From Karstenula rhodostoma CBS 690.94 (Eukaryota; Ascomycota; Dothideomycetes; Pleosporales; Didymosphaeriaceae): a DNA stretch of 64,000 nt. Below, piece after piece: positions 1-10,751 of this stretch (positions are counted from its first letter, which is position 1; the number at the start of each line of letters is the position of its first letter). The notes under the pieces were generated by a model. That model searched no databases. It saw only the letters and a program-made list of their open reading frames with translations, and was not told the origin of the DNA. The stretch is from NCBI GenBank assembly GCA_010093485.1, contig MU001516.1:496001-560000 (forward strand). The letters are read 5' to 3'. The translations under genes and the position numbers were made by a program.

Positions 1-304
1 AAGACCATGACCGCATGTGTCTCATCTACTTAGTTCTTCCACCCAGCGTCTCTAAAAGTCGCCAACGATGCACCTTTCTTATCCAGGGCGCCAGGGCTGC
101 AGGTCCACGAGTTGTTATCACGTGACCCAGCACTCTTCACAGGTTACGGGGACTCTAAGGACTTTTCTTACACGTGCAACTCGGAACTGTTCCTGCTTTG
201 AGGAATAAATTCCCTTGTCAACACATAGCGGACAGCTGCAACCTCACCGAAGAACCACGAGCAATCACGCCCTGTGATACGCGAATTGCTGTACGAGAGG
301 GAAT
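1..304. other. 3' flank of the dehydratase gene, nothing coding seen
   Basis: No reading frame here looks like protein. The stretch lies downstream of the minus-strand dehydratase stop codon and probably holds its 3' UTR and terminator. I see no RNA gene or repeat. Confidence 0.4.
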
Positions 305-1057
305 TTATTTCGTCGTCCACGGTAGCCCCAGCTTCTTCATCTCCACCGCAAGCTGCAGTATGTAATCAATACTCTCACACTGCGTCTTCGCCTTGTGCAC
401 ATTATCCCCCCAGACATAGATGCCATGCCGCCTTACCAACACCGCATACGCATCCGGATACGCCTCCATGGCCTTCTCCAGACTCCCCGTCAGGTCCTCC
501 TCGTGCGCCGTGTTCTCGATGATGGGGATGCGCAGACGGTCGAAATAGCCCAAGTTGCCGACCTTGTCGCGGCCCCGCGGGATGCCCTTGATCTGCTCGA
601 TCTGCTCGATTTCGAAGGGCGCGGTGGGGCCCAAGTCGCGCTCGACGAGGAGGGTTACGAGGACTGCCCACTGCGAGTGCGTGTGGATGCAGCAGCCGGC
701 GCCGCGCTTGAAGGCGGCGTAGAAGAGGGGTGTGCAGGCTGAGGGTTTGTGTGCCTGGTATCCATTATATCAGCAGCTACATCTAGCTTCGAAGAATGAA
801 GGTATGGATGAGCTTACAGCTGGCCGCCGTAGATACTCCCGGCTCTCGAAATCCATGACGAACATGTCCGTCGGCCGCATCAGCTCCTTCTGCACGCCGC
901 TCGGCGCAATGTATATCTTGTCACCATGTCGGATGCTCGTCCCCCCGCCCGTGCCCGTCACCCACCCCAAACTATAGAACTTGGCGCACAGCGTGCAGAT
1001 GTGGTTGGCGGGGTGCTCTGGGTCCGAGGAGCGGATGAGGGCGTCAGGGTCGGACAT
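305..1057 (-). CDS. MDE1: methylthioribulose-1-phosphate dehydratase, class II aldolase family
   Basis: This cytosolic enzyme of the methionine salvage pathway dehydrates 5-methylthioribulose-1-phosphate to 2,3-diketo-5-methylthiopentyl-1-phosphate. Two exons, 1057-818 and 754-305, join in phase 0 across a 63-bp GTAAGC...CAG intron and give 229 residues, about the usual fungal length. The class II aldolase/adducin fold shows as GWVTGTGGG (residues 31-39), IAPSGVQKE, the zinc-ligand pair HTH (H104, H106) and the late histidine in RRHGIYVWG (H190). The start at 1057 is the first ATG that leads directly into the conserved N-terminus; the 17 codons upstream in frame look like leader. The next gene upstream is on the same strand. 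Identity is firm at family level; the symbol follows the yeast name. Confidence 0.9.
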
Positions 1058-1402
1058 TGTGTAGATGTTGAGAGGGAGATGGGGATGTGCGAGAATGCGG
1101 AGATGCAATTGATTTTATGTGCATGTTGTGGTGGGAACTTTTTCGAGGAGGGATGACGCGATGGTGGGGTAGGCGCGACCCACGTGGCGCGGGGCAGGCG
1201 CGTTGGATGGTAGAGCTGCAGTGCGGGCGCGATGTCCAAGATGTCCAAAGATATCGCGATGCTAGGGGAATTGTATCAAAATTCAAAACTACATACTCAA
1301 CCGTAGACATGTTCATGGTGGTTCGGCATCGCACCTCCAACCTCTCGCGCCGTCCATTGCATTGCATCGGGGTATCTCAACAGCTCACAGCGCACCACGC
1401 GC
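1058..1402. other. intergenic, probable promoter of the dehydratase gene
   Basis: This 345-bp gap lies between two minus-strand genes. It should hold the dehydratase promoter and the 3' end of the DUF3602 gene. Frames on both strands here look non-coding, and I see no clear TATA box. Confidence 0.35.
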
Positions 1403-1884
1403 CTACGTCGCCGTCTTCGTCTCGTTCGCCAGCGGGCTCCCCTCGCGCTTGTCCTTGCCGTCCAGATGCAGCGCATGCTTGATCTTGTCGATCGCGCCCT
1501 TGCGGTCCGGCGAGCGGCTGTGCCCGCCGTACTTGTCCTTGTGCACGTTGCCCTCGCCGCCGCGGCCCGTGTGGAAGTTCTCCTGCGGCTTGCGCAGCGC
1601 GTCCTCGGGGATGATGTCCGACGACGTGCGCGGGCTGCCGTCGGCGGGGCGGATCAGCGGCGACTTGGTCATGTTGCCTGCGCCGCCGCGGCCCGTCGAG
1701 AAGTCGCCGTTGCCCTGGCCTTGGACGCCTTCGCGCACGATGGCGCCGTCGGTGTATACGGTTGGGTCGTGCCCGATGTTGCCGGCGCCTGCGAGCGTGA
1801 TCAGTTTGAAGCCCTTGCGGTGCTTGTTGTTGGATGCTGCGACTCACCACCGCGACCGGTGGAGACGATGGGTGCGTCAGACAT
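1403..1884 (-). CDS. DUF3602-family small protein with GRGG(A/E)GN repeats
   Basis: This is a small fungal protein of unknown function. Two exons, 1884-1848 and 1788-1403, are split by a 59-bp GTGAGT...CAG intron and give 140 residues. The intron falls inside the first glycine-rich repeat, and splicing restores TGRGG-AGN, which supports the model. Three copies of (S/H)TGRGG(A/E)GN occur, the hallmark of the DUF3602 family of short, hydrophilic, probably disordered fungal proteins. The C-terminus is charged and lysine-rich. There is no signal peptide or membrane segment. The plus-strand frames across this gene (up to about 300 codons) are GC-rich antisense shadows. Family assignment is confident; function is unknown. 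Confidence 0.8.
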
Positions 1885-2689
1885 GCTGTTGTGAGGTTTG
1901 CGCAAAAAGCAAGTGTGGTACCAGATTCAAGTGTCAGTCAATCCGCAGTGAAGTGGCGAGAAAGAGTCCAAGGGGGCATGCAGGGCGCGCGTCTTATATT
2001 TGCTCTTTCAGCGGACACGGCGGCAGCAGACACAACCGCAATCTCTACACGTATGACGCAATGCTCATGAGCCATCACCGCAATTGGCGCGGGATGCTCT
2101 CTGTCTCCGGTACAGGCAGATCCAGTGCAATCAAGGAATGCGCCGGCGCCGTATTTTGGGCGGAAGAGATAGGTTCATCCGCAACGCGGGCTGGTCGCCA
2201 AGGCGCTCCGCTCACGCGTTATGGCAAGGAACCGGGAACTGGGCGTGGGGATGGGCGGTGGTGTTACCTGTAGGCGTGAGGTGATGAATTGATGAGGTCG
2301 GCGGCTCTGATAAGACAGTCGCGCTTGATTCGCCCCGGCTAGTGACTAAATCGGCGATAGGCGAGCCTTGCCTGGTGCGGTTACTCACCCTTGCTTTGTA
2401 TACTTCAGACAATAGTCATAATATCATGTTCCTCACGAGGAGTCACAAAACATCACATTGAGATCCACCAGGAGCCTTTAGCCCTATGCGAACAGTCATC
2501 AAACAACGCGTCTCACAGCTGCGTCATGTGATCTGCCTCCAGTGCAGGAAGGAATGTTGACAGCGGAACCCAAGAATCGGACCGTATTTCTGTTCCGCCA
2601 GGGATGAACTATCAAGGAAACCAGGTAAAGCACGGTACACTCTCAACTGACCAGACACAACTCGACGTGGAAAAATAGCCAATGTACAA
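1885..2689. other. intergenic, promoter of the DUF3602 gene and 3' flank of the carrier gene
   Basis: About 800 bp with no protein-like frame on either strand. It should contain the promoter of the DUF3602 gene on the left and the terminator of the phosphate carrier gene on the right. I see no repeat or RNA gene. Confidence 0.35.
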
Positions 2690-3961
2690 TCACGCCTTCT
2701 TCGCGGCGCCCTTCTCCTCCGGCGGCGCACCTCCAGTCGTCGGCAGCCCCATGAACATCTTGAAGTAATCGTAGATCATCCACTGCAGACCCGTAAGCGT
2801 GCCGATCATGACAATCCTCACGGGCAGCCCGTTCCAGAGACCCCCAAACCCAATGTCTTTGTAAATGCGGCCCGTCGCCGCGCCGAAGCTTTCCCCAGCC
2901 TGGCGCGTCGCATTGAGCTTCGACACCATGACGTCCGCCGGGTGGCTGACAATCGCGCACAGGATACCGGCAATGTAGCCTCCCGTGAAGGACACGGCCG
3001 TCTGTGCCCCCTTCCCGTAGTCGCTCTTCTGCCCGGGGAGCCGGTGGTAGATCATCTCGACGACGGTTTCGAACGAGGCGAACTGCGAAACGTGAGTCTG
3101 GCACTTGCGAAACTGGCGGAGCTAGCTACCTTCATCATAGTGTACGGTATCTGTCTGCCCCAGAGCGGGTACAGGCCTTTGTACAGTCTGCAAGGTTGTG
3201 AGTTGAGGCGTGTCGCGTAAGCTTCACTAAGCTTTGACAACTCACCCTGCGACACCTTCTTTCCCCACAATCGTGTTGATGCCGTTCAGCGTGCCCGTCG
3301 CGAACGGTGGGATGGTCGTCTGCATGCGCACCTTGACCGCCTCGAACGGGCAAAGTCCAATGTCGGCGATGAACTCGGCAGACGCACTGCCCGCCAGGTA
3401 GATGAGCGTTTTGTACTTGTGGAAGTTCTCTTCGCCCGCGAGGTCTGCGTAGTACTTCTTGAAGAACTCATACCCGCCGTACTTGAGACCGCCTTGGATC
3501 GAGTAACCCCAGAAGGTCGGACCCCAGCCGGTGAAAACACCGCGCAGACCTTCGGCGCGACCAATCTTGCCCCACGCTTCGAAGTTGCCCTTATACATCT
3601 TCGAGTCGACCTGGCGCCGACATTTCACGAGATCGAGCGGCGTGACGGCGGTATGCGTCAGGCCGCAGGCCATAACACCGCCGATTGTGCACGCCCCGTA
3701 GAACTTGGCCGAATACAGCTCTATGCCGCCGACCTTTGACTGAGCCTTACTGCTTGCCTTTTCGATTTCCGCGACGGCAGCATCACTCAACTTCGCAGCT
3801 TTGTTCTTGACATCGTCCGCGCTCCACGCTGTGTAGAGCCCATGTCGGGCGTTCCACTTGGCGGCGCGTTTCGAGGGACTGTCGGGAACGGACTGTGCGA
3901 AGGCCGAGCAGTCTGAGAAGGCCTGACTTAATATATACGGGGCGGGAAAGAGAGTTGGCAT
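2690..3961 (-). CDS. MIR1: mitochondrial phosphate carrier protein (MCF family)
   Basis: This inner-membrane carrier imports phosphate into the mitochondrial matrix for ATP synthesis. Three exons, 3961-3246, 3187-3130 and 3082-2690, are separated by 58-bp and 47-bp introns and give 388 residues. All three mitochondrial-carrier repeats are visible: [10 protein letters not shown] in the first, [10 protein letters not shown] in the second and [11 protein letters not shown] in the third. [21 protein letters not shown] and [19 protein letters not shown] are typical of phosphate carriers. The ATG at 3961 is the first true ATG of exon 1; the frame opens further upstream only through a GTG. Exon 1 has an N-terminal extension before the first repeat, usual for fungal phosphate carriers. 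The alternative, another carrier subtype, is unlikely. Confidence 0.92.
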
Positions 3962-3985
3962 TGTGAAGGACTGTGCCACTGCTAT

Positions 3986-4033
3986 CTGTCAGACGGGTGT
4001 TTCGTCTTAGCGCGTCCGATGTTTGGAACTCAC
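3986..4033 (-). other. possible 5' UTR intron of the phosphate carrier gene
   Basis: Just upstream of the carrier start, the minus strand reads GTGAGT at 4033, a GCTAA-like branch site, and CTGACAG ending at 3986. This could be a 48-bp intron in the 5' leader. It is inferred only from the splice signals. Confidence 0.35.
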
Positions 4034-4583
4034 ATTCACACTCAGGCTCGCTAAATCCAGGGTAGAGGGAACTGCAGAGAAGCCTGTGAGGCTCAACTCA
4101 CGAGCGAGCCAGCGCCGTTATAAGGAGTCGGAAGTTAGCGTTCAAGATGAAGCTCACGCTCGAGGTGGGTCCGGGTATACAAGGTGGAGCTGCCATCGAC
4201 GTCACCCGCGTATCTGGCCAATCACACGCACAGGAATCCGAACCAGCCACTTGCGTGCAGCCACTATTCCTACACAGGCTCTCACGGGAAGGTGAACACC
4301 GGCGATACAGTATTAGGGTACAATTTCAAACTTGTATAGTAGCTTTAGCCACTCTAGGATTAACTATTCTATATCGGCCAGCGAAGGCCTTTGCTTACAC
4401 CTGGTTCCAATGTTTCCATGAAAGACAGAATCTACCCATGCAGGCTTCAAAGACATCCCGCGTTGGTGCTGTCACGCTAGATTGTTTTATACAAAAAAGA
4501 AGTGTGACACAACACAGAGATGATAATTGGGAGAAAAGCTTCGATTGTTGCGACTCGCTAACACATCTAGAATGCAAACACGG
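4034..4583. other. intergenic, carrier promoter and DUF1295 3' flank
   Basis: Together with the leader at 3962-4033 this separates two minus-strand genes. The plus-strand frame of about 225 codons that spans it runs on into the DUF1295 gene antisense and has no recognisable domain, so I call the stretch non-coding. Confidence 0.35.
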
Positions 4584-5751
4584 TCAAGAGCGCAGGCCTT
4601 GCTCGTCGCTAGGCCTCACCCTCCCTTCTTCTGCGCTGTTCGCCTGCACCTTGCTCTGGTCCGCGTGCTTTGCGGGGTCGAAGACATACAGGGGAAACTC
4701 CAGAAATACCGTCCGTTTCAGAATCACCGGCATCTTTTCGTACAGTTGGGGCGGAAACGGAATGAGGATGCTGGTCCGGCGGAGGTATCGCTCGTATTCG
4801 GGCCACTTGATACCCTTCTCGTAGCGCTTCTTCGCTCCAGGTCGCTCTTGTAGTGGTAGGCCAGAGAGAAACATTAGGAGACTTGTTAGGAAGATGGGCC
4901 CGAGTATCGATGCGTAGAGTGCCGCAGAGGGTCCACCGCGAACGTAGTTGTTGGCTGCTGGTGCTACTGCGATGGTGAAGATAGCTGCACTTGTCAGATC
5001 CGAAGTAGAGTCAATGTGTCTGTCATCTACTTACCGAATTGTATCAATATCTCGCCGAAGTAGTTGGGATGTCTGGTCCACGCAAAGAAGCCGACGTCGC
5101 ACACCTCCCCATCGTTACCATGGACACTGCGAAACCGGTATTTTTGCACGTCGGAAACGCTTTCCATGATGAATCCAATGGCGAACAGCACGATCCCTGC
5201 GATGTCGCATCCAGTACCGAAGCCAGGCTGTCTGAACTGGGTGACCTTGGGCGAGTTCGAAATGGTGACTGGCAAAGAACATGTCCATACCCAGAGCATT
5301 TGGCTGCGGAAAGATTAGCTACATTGTTAAAAGTTTCTGTCCCCGAGTTGCTTTCACGTACAATACCCAGAACCCCAAGAAAGACCAGAACTTGTCTCGC
5401 TTGTCATCGAAGCGGTCGTCTTTACCCGTCTTCAAGATCCTGAAGAGCAAGAAGCCAGACAGACGCGCTGCCCACGCCATCATGAAGACGGAAACCACGA
5501 TGTTGCGCGCATCGCCTCTGTTCTCGCTAAACGATAGGGTGAGTATAGCCAACAACACGAAATTCGTTCCGCCTACATATACTGTTAGTAACAGTACGAA
5601 TAACTCATTTCAACGTATACTTGCCGGCCCAGTCAGTCAGCTTGTCGAATTTGAGCGAGAATGCGATAGCAAAATGGAAGAGCTGGTAGGCGACGGTGAT
5701 GAGGAAGGTGATGGCGAGGTAGTAGTTATCGAGGACATGGATGGCCGCCAT
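4584..5751 (-). CDS. DUF1295 / steroid 5-alpha-reductase-like membrane protein
   Basis: A polytopic membrane protein of the DUF1295 family, related to the C-terminal fold of steroid 5-alpha reductases and isoprenylcysteine methyltransferases; its substrate is unknown. Four exons, 5751-5625, 5572-5362, 5303-5035 and 4984-4584, give 335 residues. The first intron (5624-5573) begins GCAAGT rather than GT and ends in TAG after a TACTAAC branch site. Only this reading restores WAGGTNF. Introns 2 and 3 begin GTACGT and GTAAGT. FWVFQMLWVWT, the conserved RHPNYFGE near residues 190-197, and LQERPGAKKRYEKG followed by RTSILIPFPPQ are the family landmarks. Several hydrophobic helices are evident. An ATG upstream of MAAIHV would add residues unlike the family. 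Confidence 0.85.
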
Positions 5752-6757
5752 TTCTGCGAACTGTTGTATTTCTTTGAAGGAGGTGCTGCAGGACTCGCGA
5801 TTCCCTATATACGCAGGCGCTTTGCACTCGCTTCCACTGCGCCCCGTTCTTCGACTCAAGTGCTCTCAGGGATGGTTGTCCATCCGAATTTGCCTGGTGC
5901 AATGACGAACTCGCGCATCTGACAGGAAGATTTGTTGATGTTGTCTGCAGAGGTGGGACGATGACGCACTCGATTCGGCAGTGCCAAGCGATCGGTGGTG
6001 CAGCGATTCTGCGGCTGGGTCACCAATCCTCCAGCATGCGAAGCCGAATGCACACTCATCACGTGTGCCCTCATCACATACGTGCAACGGCTGTATCTCT
6101 GAATGCGTCGCCCTCGAATGATGGAAAGATGACAAGTCATGCGCACCCAACCGCGGCGCGGGCCACAGGGTGTGAAACACGACCCGTGTGAGGCCTTCGC
6201 GTCGACGCGCATCCCGTCTCATCCCCTTATGAACCAGCGCCTCGCCAGACCGCGCTGATACTGGCCAAACCCAAAAGCGACGCTGAAGAGCCTGCCGGCC
6301 ATGGATGGCGCGCCCAGATGGTGCAATAAACGTCCTTGGTCGCGCAAGCCCGACAATGCCATGAGAAGCCCGCCACTGGGCCCTTCGCAGCCCTGGCACT
6401 GCGACAGGAGTCGGGTACTGTAGCCGCGTGGAAACCATCAGAAACAGATTGAGCGGGGACCATGCCCTGAGACGCACATCCGTTAAGTGCCTCAGCAGGC
6501 CCATTCCTTTGGGATGGTTTTGGGTTCTCGTTCGGCTTCTCTCGTTCCTTTTGGCTTCCGGGCCTTTCGTCTCTTTCCCCCATCCGGTCTCTTCCTCTCC
6601 ACCCCTCTTCGACGGCCTGCTGTGCAGTTCTTGAATGAGTCTGCATGTCTGCGACATAGTGCTCATTTAACATTCATCAGCTGGGCTGCTCCACGTAATA
6701 ATAGTTCTTCGCTTCCGTGTGGTATTTTCTTTTTGGATCTAACGCGTACTTCGGGAC
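5752..6757. other. divergent intergenic region, no gene seen
   Basis: About 1 kb between the minus-strand DUF1295 gene and the plus-strand secreted-protein gene, so it probably holds both promoters. Long frames exist on both strands (a minus-strand one reaches 266 codons). They are overlapping, arginine- and serine-rich, and lack any domain or clean start context, so I treat them as chance frames. Confidence 0.4.
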
Positions 6758-9262
6758 ATGATGAAAAGGATAAAGTCTCACCTGGGCGTTGCCTTGCTCC
6801 TTGCTACAACTGTGCGCTTACCTTGGTGTCCAATGCGATAGCTTTTCTAACGTCACGCAGGCCGTCGCTGACCCCGGCTTCAACATCAATCCCAACATCG
6901 GACCTGGCGTGCTAGGAAGGAAAGTTGAGGATCTCCAGTATGGCGCGGCGGATGCAGTAGGCAGGGCGCAGGTAGAGAAAAGAGGAGGAAGGATAGTGGA
7001 ACCTGTGGAAAGGGCCGCGCAAAACCAACCCCTCGATATCAAATCATTGCTCAACGGCGCCAGTCAGGGACAGGGTGCAGCGGGATATTTGGCGCGTGGT
7101 GAACGGGGCGGCGAAGGCATAGATGCAAACACAATCATCACCGGTGTGACGGGCGCTCAGCAGGGAGGAAGCAACAACCTCATCGCCGGCGCAGTAGCAC
7201 CGAGTCAAGGCCAAGGACAAGGTGCTGCCGGATCCCTGGGCGGCGGTCAACAAGGAAGAGAAGGGATTGATGCGAACGCGATCATCAACGATCTGTCAGG
7301 AGCGCAACAGGGCGGCGTCGGCAGTGCGAACACTGCAGCGGGTGGTCAAGGTCAAACCCAAGGGCAGGTCTCTGCAGACCTGACCACTCTTCTCGCAGAT
7401 CAAAACCAGAAACAGAGCGGCGTCGAGGGTCTAGATGCAAATGCCCTGCTCAACGGTCTCGGTCAAGGTCAGGGTCAAGATGGAAACCGCCAAGCTTCCA
7501 ATGGAGCCAGCACCGGGGACGCCAACAGCCTCATAAACGACCTCTTGAACAGTGCAAATGGCCAATCGAACCCACCAAGCATCGATGAAATTCTCGAGGG
7601 ACTCAATAACCAGGAGCAAGGGCAGGGAAAGGGGCAGGGTAACGGCGTCGAAATCATCGAGATTAAGGAGTCTGTCGTCCAGCAGATAAACGGTGGTGGA
7701 GCGGTTAAAGAAACGATCGTCCAGAGTGCTGGCGGCGCAAGAGAAACAGCTGCGGCTCCAAATGGCACGGTAAGCAAGGTGTACAGCGTTTCCGTTATAC
7801 AGATACTAATCATGCGTAGACTATAATCGCCGAACCTTCGCTCGACCTCTCACTGTTAGGCTCCACGCAGAAAGGCGGCGCCATGACGACGGCAGCAGCG
7901 GAAACTACAGCAGCAAGGACGACGGCAGCAGCGGAAACTACAGCAGCAAGGACGACGGCAGCAGCGGAAACTACAGCAGCAGCAGAGACGTCGGCAGCAA
8001 GGAACGCGACAACAGCAGCGGAAACTTCGGTAGCAGCGGAAACGTCGGCAGCAAGGAACGCGACAGGGACGTCCGCCGCTGTCGCAATCACTGTCATCGC
8101 ATCCGGTGGTACTGGCGGCGGAGCGCTACAGAACTCCGCGAACGCAACAGCATCAGCCGCCCAATCAATCAACACATCCGGTTTGACCCAGGATGGTCTC
8201 GTAGCAGCGACTACCACATCCAAGGTGGGAAGTGCCGTCACCGTGGAGGCAGGAAATGGAGGATCAAACTCTACCTCAAAGGCCTCAGCTACTGGCGGTG
8301 CGACAACTGTTGTCGCTGGAAGCGGAGAGGGACTCGCAACCAGTTCGACTTCATCAGTGGCCAGTGCGATCACTGTTGTCGCTGGGAACGGGAACGGGAA
8401 CGCTACATCTGCCTCCGCTACTGCGGGGGAATCAGCAGCAAAAGCCAGCGCGATCACCGTCGTCGCGAGCAATAGTACCGCAGCAGGCGAGGCCGCAATC
8501 GCTCCTGGCCTCCCCACATCCTCAACATCGGCCCAGTCCATCAACTCAGTAGCCCTCACCCAGGCCGGCCTCGTCGGCGCAACCACCGGCTCTGCGCCCG
8601 GAAGCGCAGTCACCGTCGTCGCCGGCAGCGGAGGAAGCGCAAACAACAGCGCAGCCGCCCAAGCCGCAGGAAACACCTGCAACTGCGCGTGCATCTGCCC
8701 CGGAACCTCATTCCCCATGTCCGCGCCGCAGGCCGCGCCCTTCCAGCTCCTCCCGCCAATGGGCTCGATGAGCGCGCCGCCCTCCACCCTCCAGACCCAG
8801 GCCGTCACCATCATCGCAGGCGGCAGCGCCCCGGCGAATCCGCCCCAAGCCGTAGTCAGCTCCTCATCTGCCGCACCCATCGACTCTGCCACGCTGACCA
8901 CTGCCGGGCTGCTGGCCGCCAGCACGACGAGCGCTGCGGGCGCGGGCGTCACGGCGCAGGCGAGCTCCGGTGAAAGCATCGCCTTAGCTGAGAGCACGAC
9001 GAGCTCTGGTGAAAGCATCGCCCTAGCTGAGACCACGACGAGCTCTGGTGAAAGCATCACCCTAGCTGAGACCACGACGAGCGCCGCGAGCATCGTCCCA
9101 GCCGAGTCGCAGGTCGCAGCATCATCATCGTCGACGACCGCGTCTCTCCAGCAGAATAGGCTGCCGTTCGACATCTCGACCATCGCGCTGCAGAGCAAGG
9201 TCACGGTTAACCTCGGTGCGCGGGCTGCGCTGCCCACGGAGAAGAGGCGGTGGGTGTTTTAA
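6758..9262 (+). CDS. secreted, highly repetitive Gly/Gln- and Ala/Ser/Thr-rich protein
   Basis: I do not recognise a named family. Three exons, 6758-6811, 6861-7769 and 7820-9262, join in phase 0 across 49-bp and 50-bp introns and give 801 residues. Exon 1 encodes a signal peptide that continues to an AVA-D cleavage site near residue 21. A KR pair at 58-59 could be a Kex2 site. Residues about 80-270 carry GQGQGAAG tracts and some seven degenerate repeats of the type (I/L)DANAIIN. Residues about 343-370 repeat AAETTAART. The Ala/Ser/Thr-rich part holds three longer imperfect repeats (AQSINxxxLTQxGLVxATT, then SAVTV) and a late SSGESIALAETTT repeat. A short cysteine cluster, CNCACICP, lies near residues 606-616. 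The look is of a cell-wall or extracellular structural protein. No GPI-like hydrophobic tail is seen. Confidence 0.75.
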
Positions 9263-9881
9263 CAGCAGTCTTGCTTGGGGAAAGGGAAGATTTGCGGCGC
9301 TGTATGCTGGTTTTGCCGGGGTCGGTGGGTGGTGGACTCAACGAAGCGATCGATCGGATGCTTGTCTTTGATAGATGACTTAGATGTCCGCGTAATACCC
9401 GTTTTTGTCTGTCTTTTCTACTCTGTTAACCTTCGCTTGTTGGAATTTATCCATCTCTTTTACTAATTTTCCTGTATGTAGCTACGTAGTTAAATTGGAT
9501 GTGCACGCTAGTCGGACAATGGGCTTTTCCAGGCCTGGATGATTAGACTCTTTCCTTTATGTACATTGATGAGTAACCATCCAAAACATACTGGGTACCT
9601 GTGGCGGAATCGCGAGTTCGACGTTGGAAAAGTGCTGTGGTGCTGTGGGCGGCTGACCCGAGCACTGCAGCACCAGATCACTTTTTTTCCAGGGCGATCT
9701 ATGTTGGATTTTGAATATTGTACCGCAGCACTGCAAGGAAGATAGTAATCTCGATATCTGGCTTTTAATTGTCCACCGCACTGTTTTTTTTTTTTTGTTA
9801 CCGTTGTATGTTGCTTCAAGCCTTTACAGTCTCCCAGCAGGTTTTGGGAAACTAGCTGGTTAAGGTTCGTAAAGCCCCACT
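9263..9881. other. intergenic 3' flank with a poly-T run
   Basis: No protein-like frame. It contains a T14 run near 9783-9796 and probably the terminator of the secreted-protein gene. Confidence 0.35.
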
Positions 9882-10030
9882 AGGTGGTGCAATCATTATT
9901 AAGCGCTTCAATGATAACTAATACCTTGCCACCCTAATTCTACTAGAGGAGAACAGATCTTGTAGGGAATATAGGGTGCCAGCTAATCGCATCAAGCTTA
10001 GACCAGCGCTCCATAATGATTGCACCACCT
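9882..10030. mobile_element. MITE-like element with 26-bp terminal inverted repeats
   Basis: The left end (9882-9907, starting AGGTGGTGCAATCATTAT) is repeated in inverted form at 10005-10030. The two arms match at 24 of 26 positions. The element is about 149 bp and has no coding capacity, which fits a miniature inverted-repeat transposable element. I could not define a convincing target-site duplication. It could instead be an unrelated long hairpin. Confidence 0.6.
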
Positions 10031-10087
10031 GTTGGCCCTCACCTAGTCATTTATAAGTGATCTGCCCCCTGCTAAGTGGGGCACCTA

Positions 10088-10227
10088 CCTTCGGGGCATC
10101 GGGTTTTTTCAGTCACGTGTTGCCAAACCCTCCAGTAAGCCAATGAGAGAGCTTATTATAGCTCATATACTAACTATAATTGGCCTAGCTATCACGTGAG
10201 GAAAAGAAAAAGCCGGTGCCCCGAAGG
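10088..10227. mobile_element. MITE-like element with TA target duplication
   Basis: The left arm CCTTCGGGGCA at 10088 is mirrored by TGCCCCGAAGG ending at 10227. Inside the arms, T-rich and TCACGTG segments also mirror each other with small gaps. Both ends are flanked by TA (10086-10087 and 10228-10229), the duplication expected of Tc1/mariner-type elements. At 140 bp it is non-coding and would need a transposase supplied from elsewhere. Confidence 0.65.
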
Positions 10228-10229
10228 TA

Positions 10230-10751
10230 CTCCTAGCCCATTGCTCGCTTAAGCGGTTTAGACCCTGGGTACTGCTGTTCGAGTATCTTCTCAGTCCCTC
10301 CGTGAAGTCTTCAAAATACACTGGAAATATGGAAGCGTAAAATCAGAGCGTCTCCCAGGCTCAGTGGTGTTGGCGTGAGATTTAAGGTGAACGCGTAAGC
10401 CTCTCGCCCTTTCGGTCCACGCGCTCGGCATTTTCGGGCCCGAACGACTCTCCTTCAAGACGCGAAGGCCCGAACCAACGTCGTGAGGCTCCGAAATCTC
10501 GCGAAATAGGCGAGATGGTCTAGTATATATCTTACAATCGTCCTCCGCTTTCTGAATGCTGTACAAGTCGTCGAAAACGTCTTTACTGCGAATTCGATTA
10601 CTTCGCAGGCCAGGCATCAGACTACAGCTTCCCCTGCTTTTCAGGCCACGATCGAGCAAATCCTCATATATTACGGGTTGACCTGTATTGACCTGTTTGA
10701 ACGTCGGTCGCATTCACATCTTTAAAAACATCCAATACCCGCCTGGCGACC
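10230..10751. other. upstream region of the FAD monooxygenase gene
   Basis: About 520 bp that probably includes the promoter of the monooxygenase gene. A minus-strand frame of 140 codons (10291-10713) has no recognisable domain, and I do not call it. Confidence 0.35.

Noticed and set aside
1362..2273. 303-codon plus-strand frame over the DUF3602 gene
   Set aside because: It is antisense to a well-supported spliced gene, runs into intergenic DNA and has no domain.
5866..6666. 266-codon minus-strand frame between two genes
   Set aside because: Basic, low-information composition, overlapping open frames on the other strand, and no domain. It lies in the shared promoter region.
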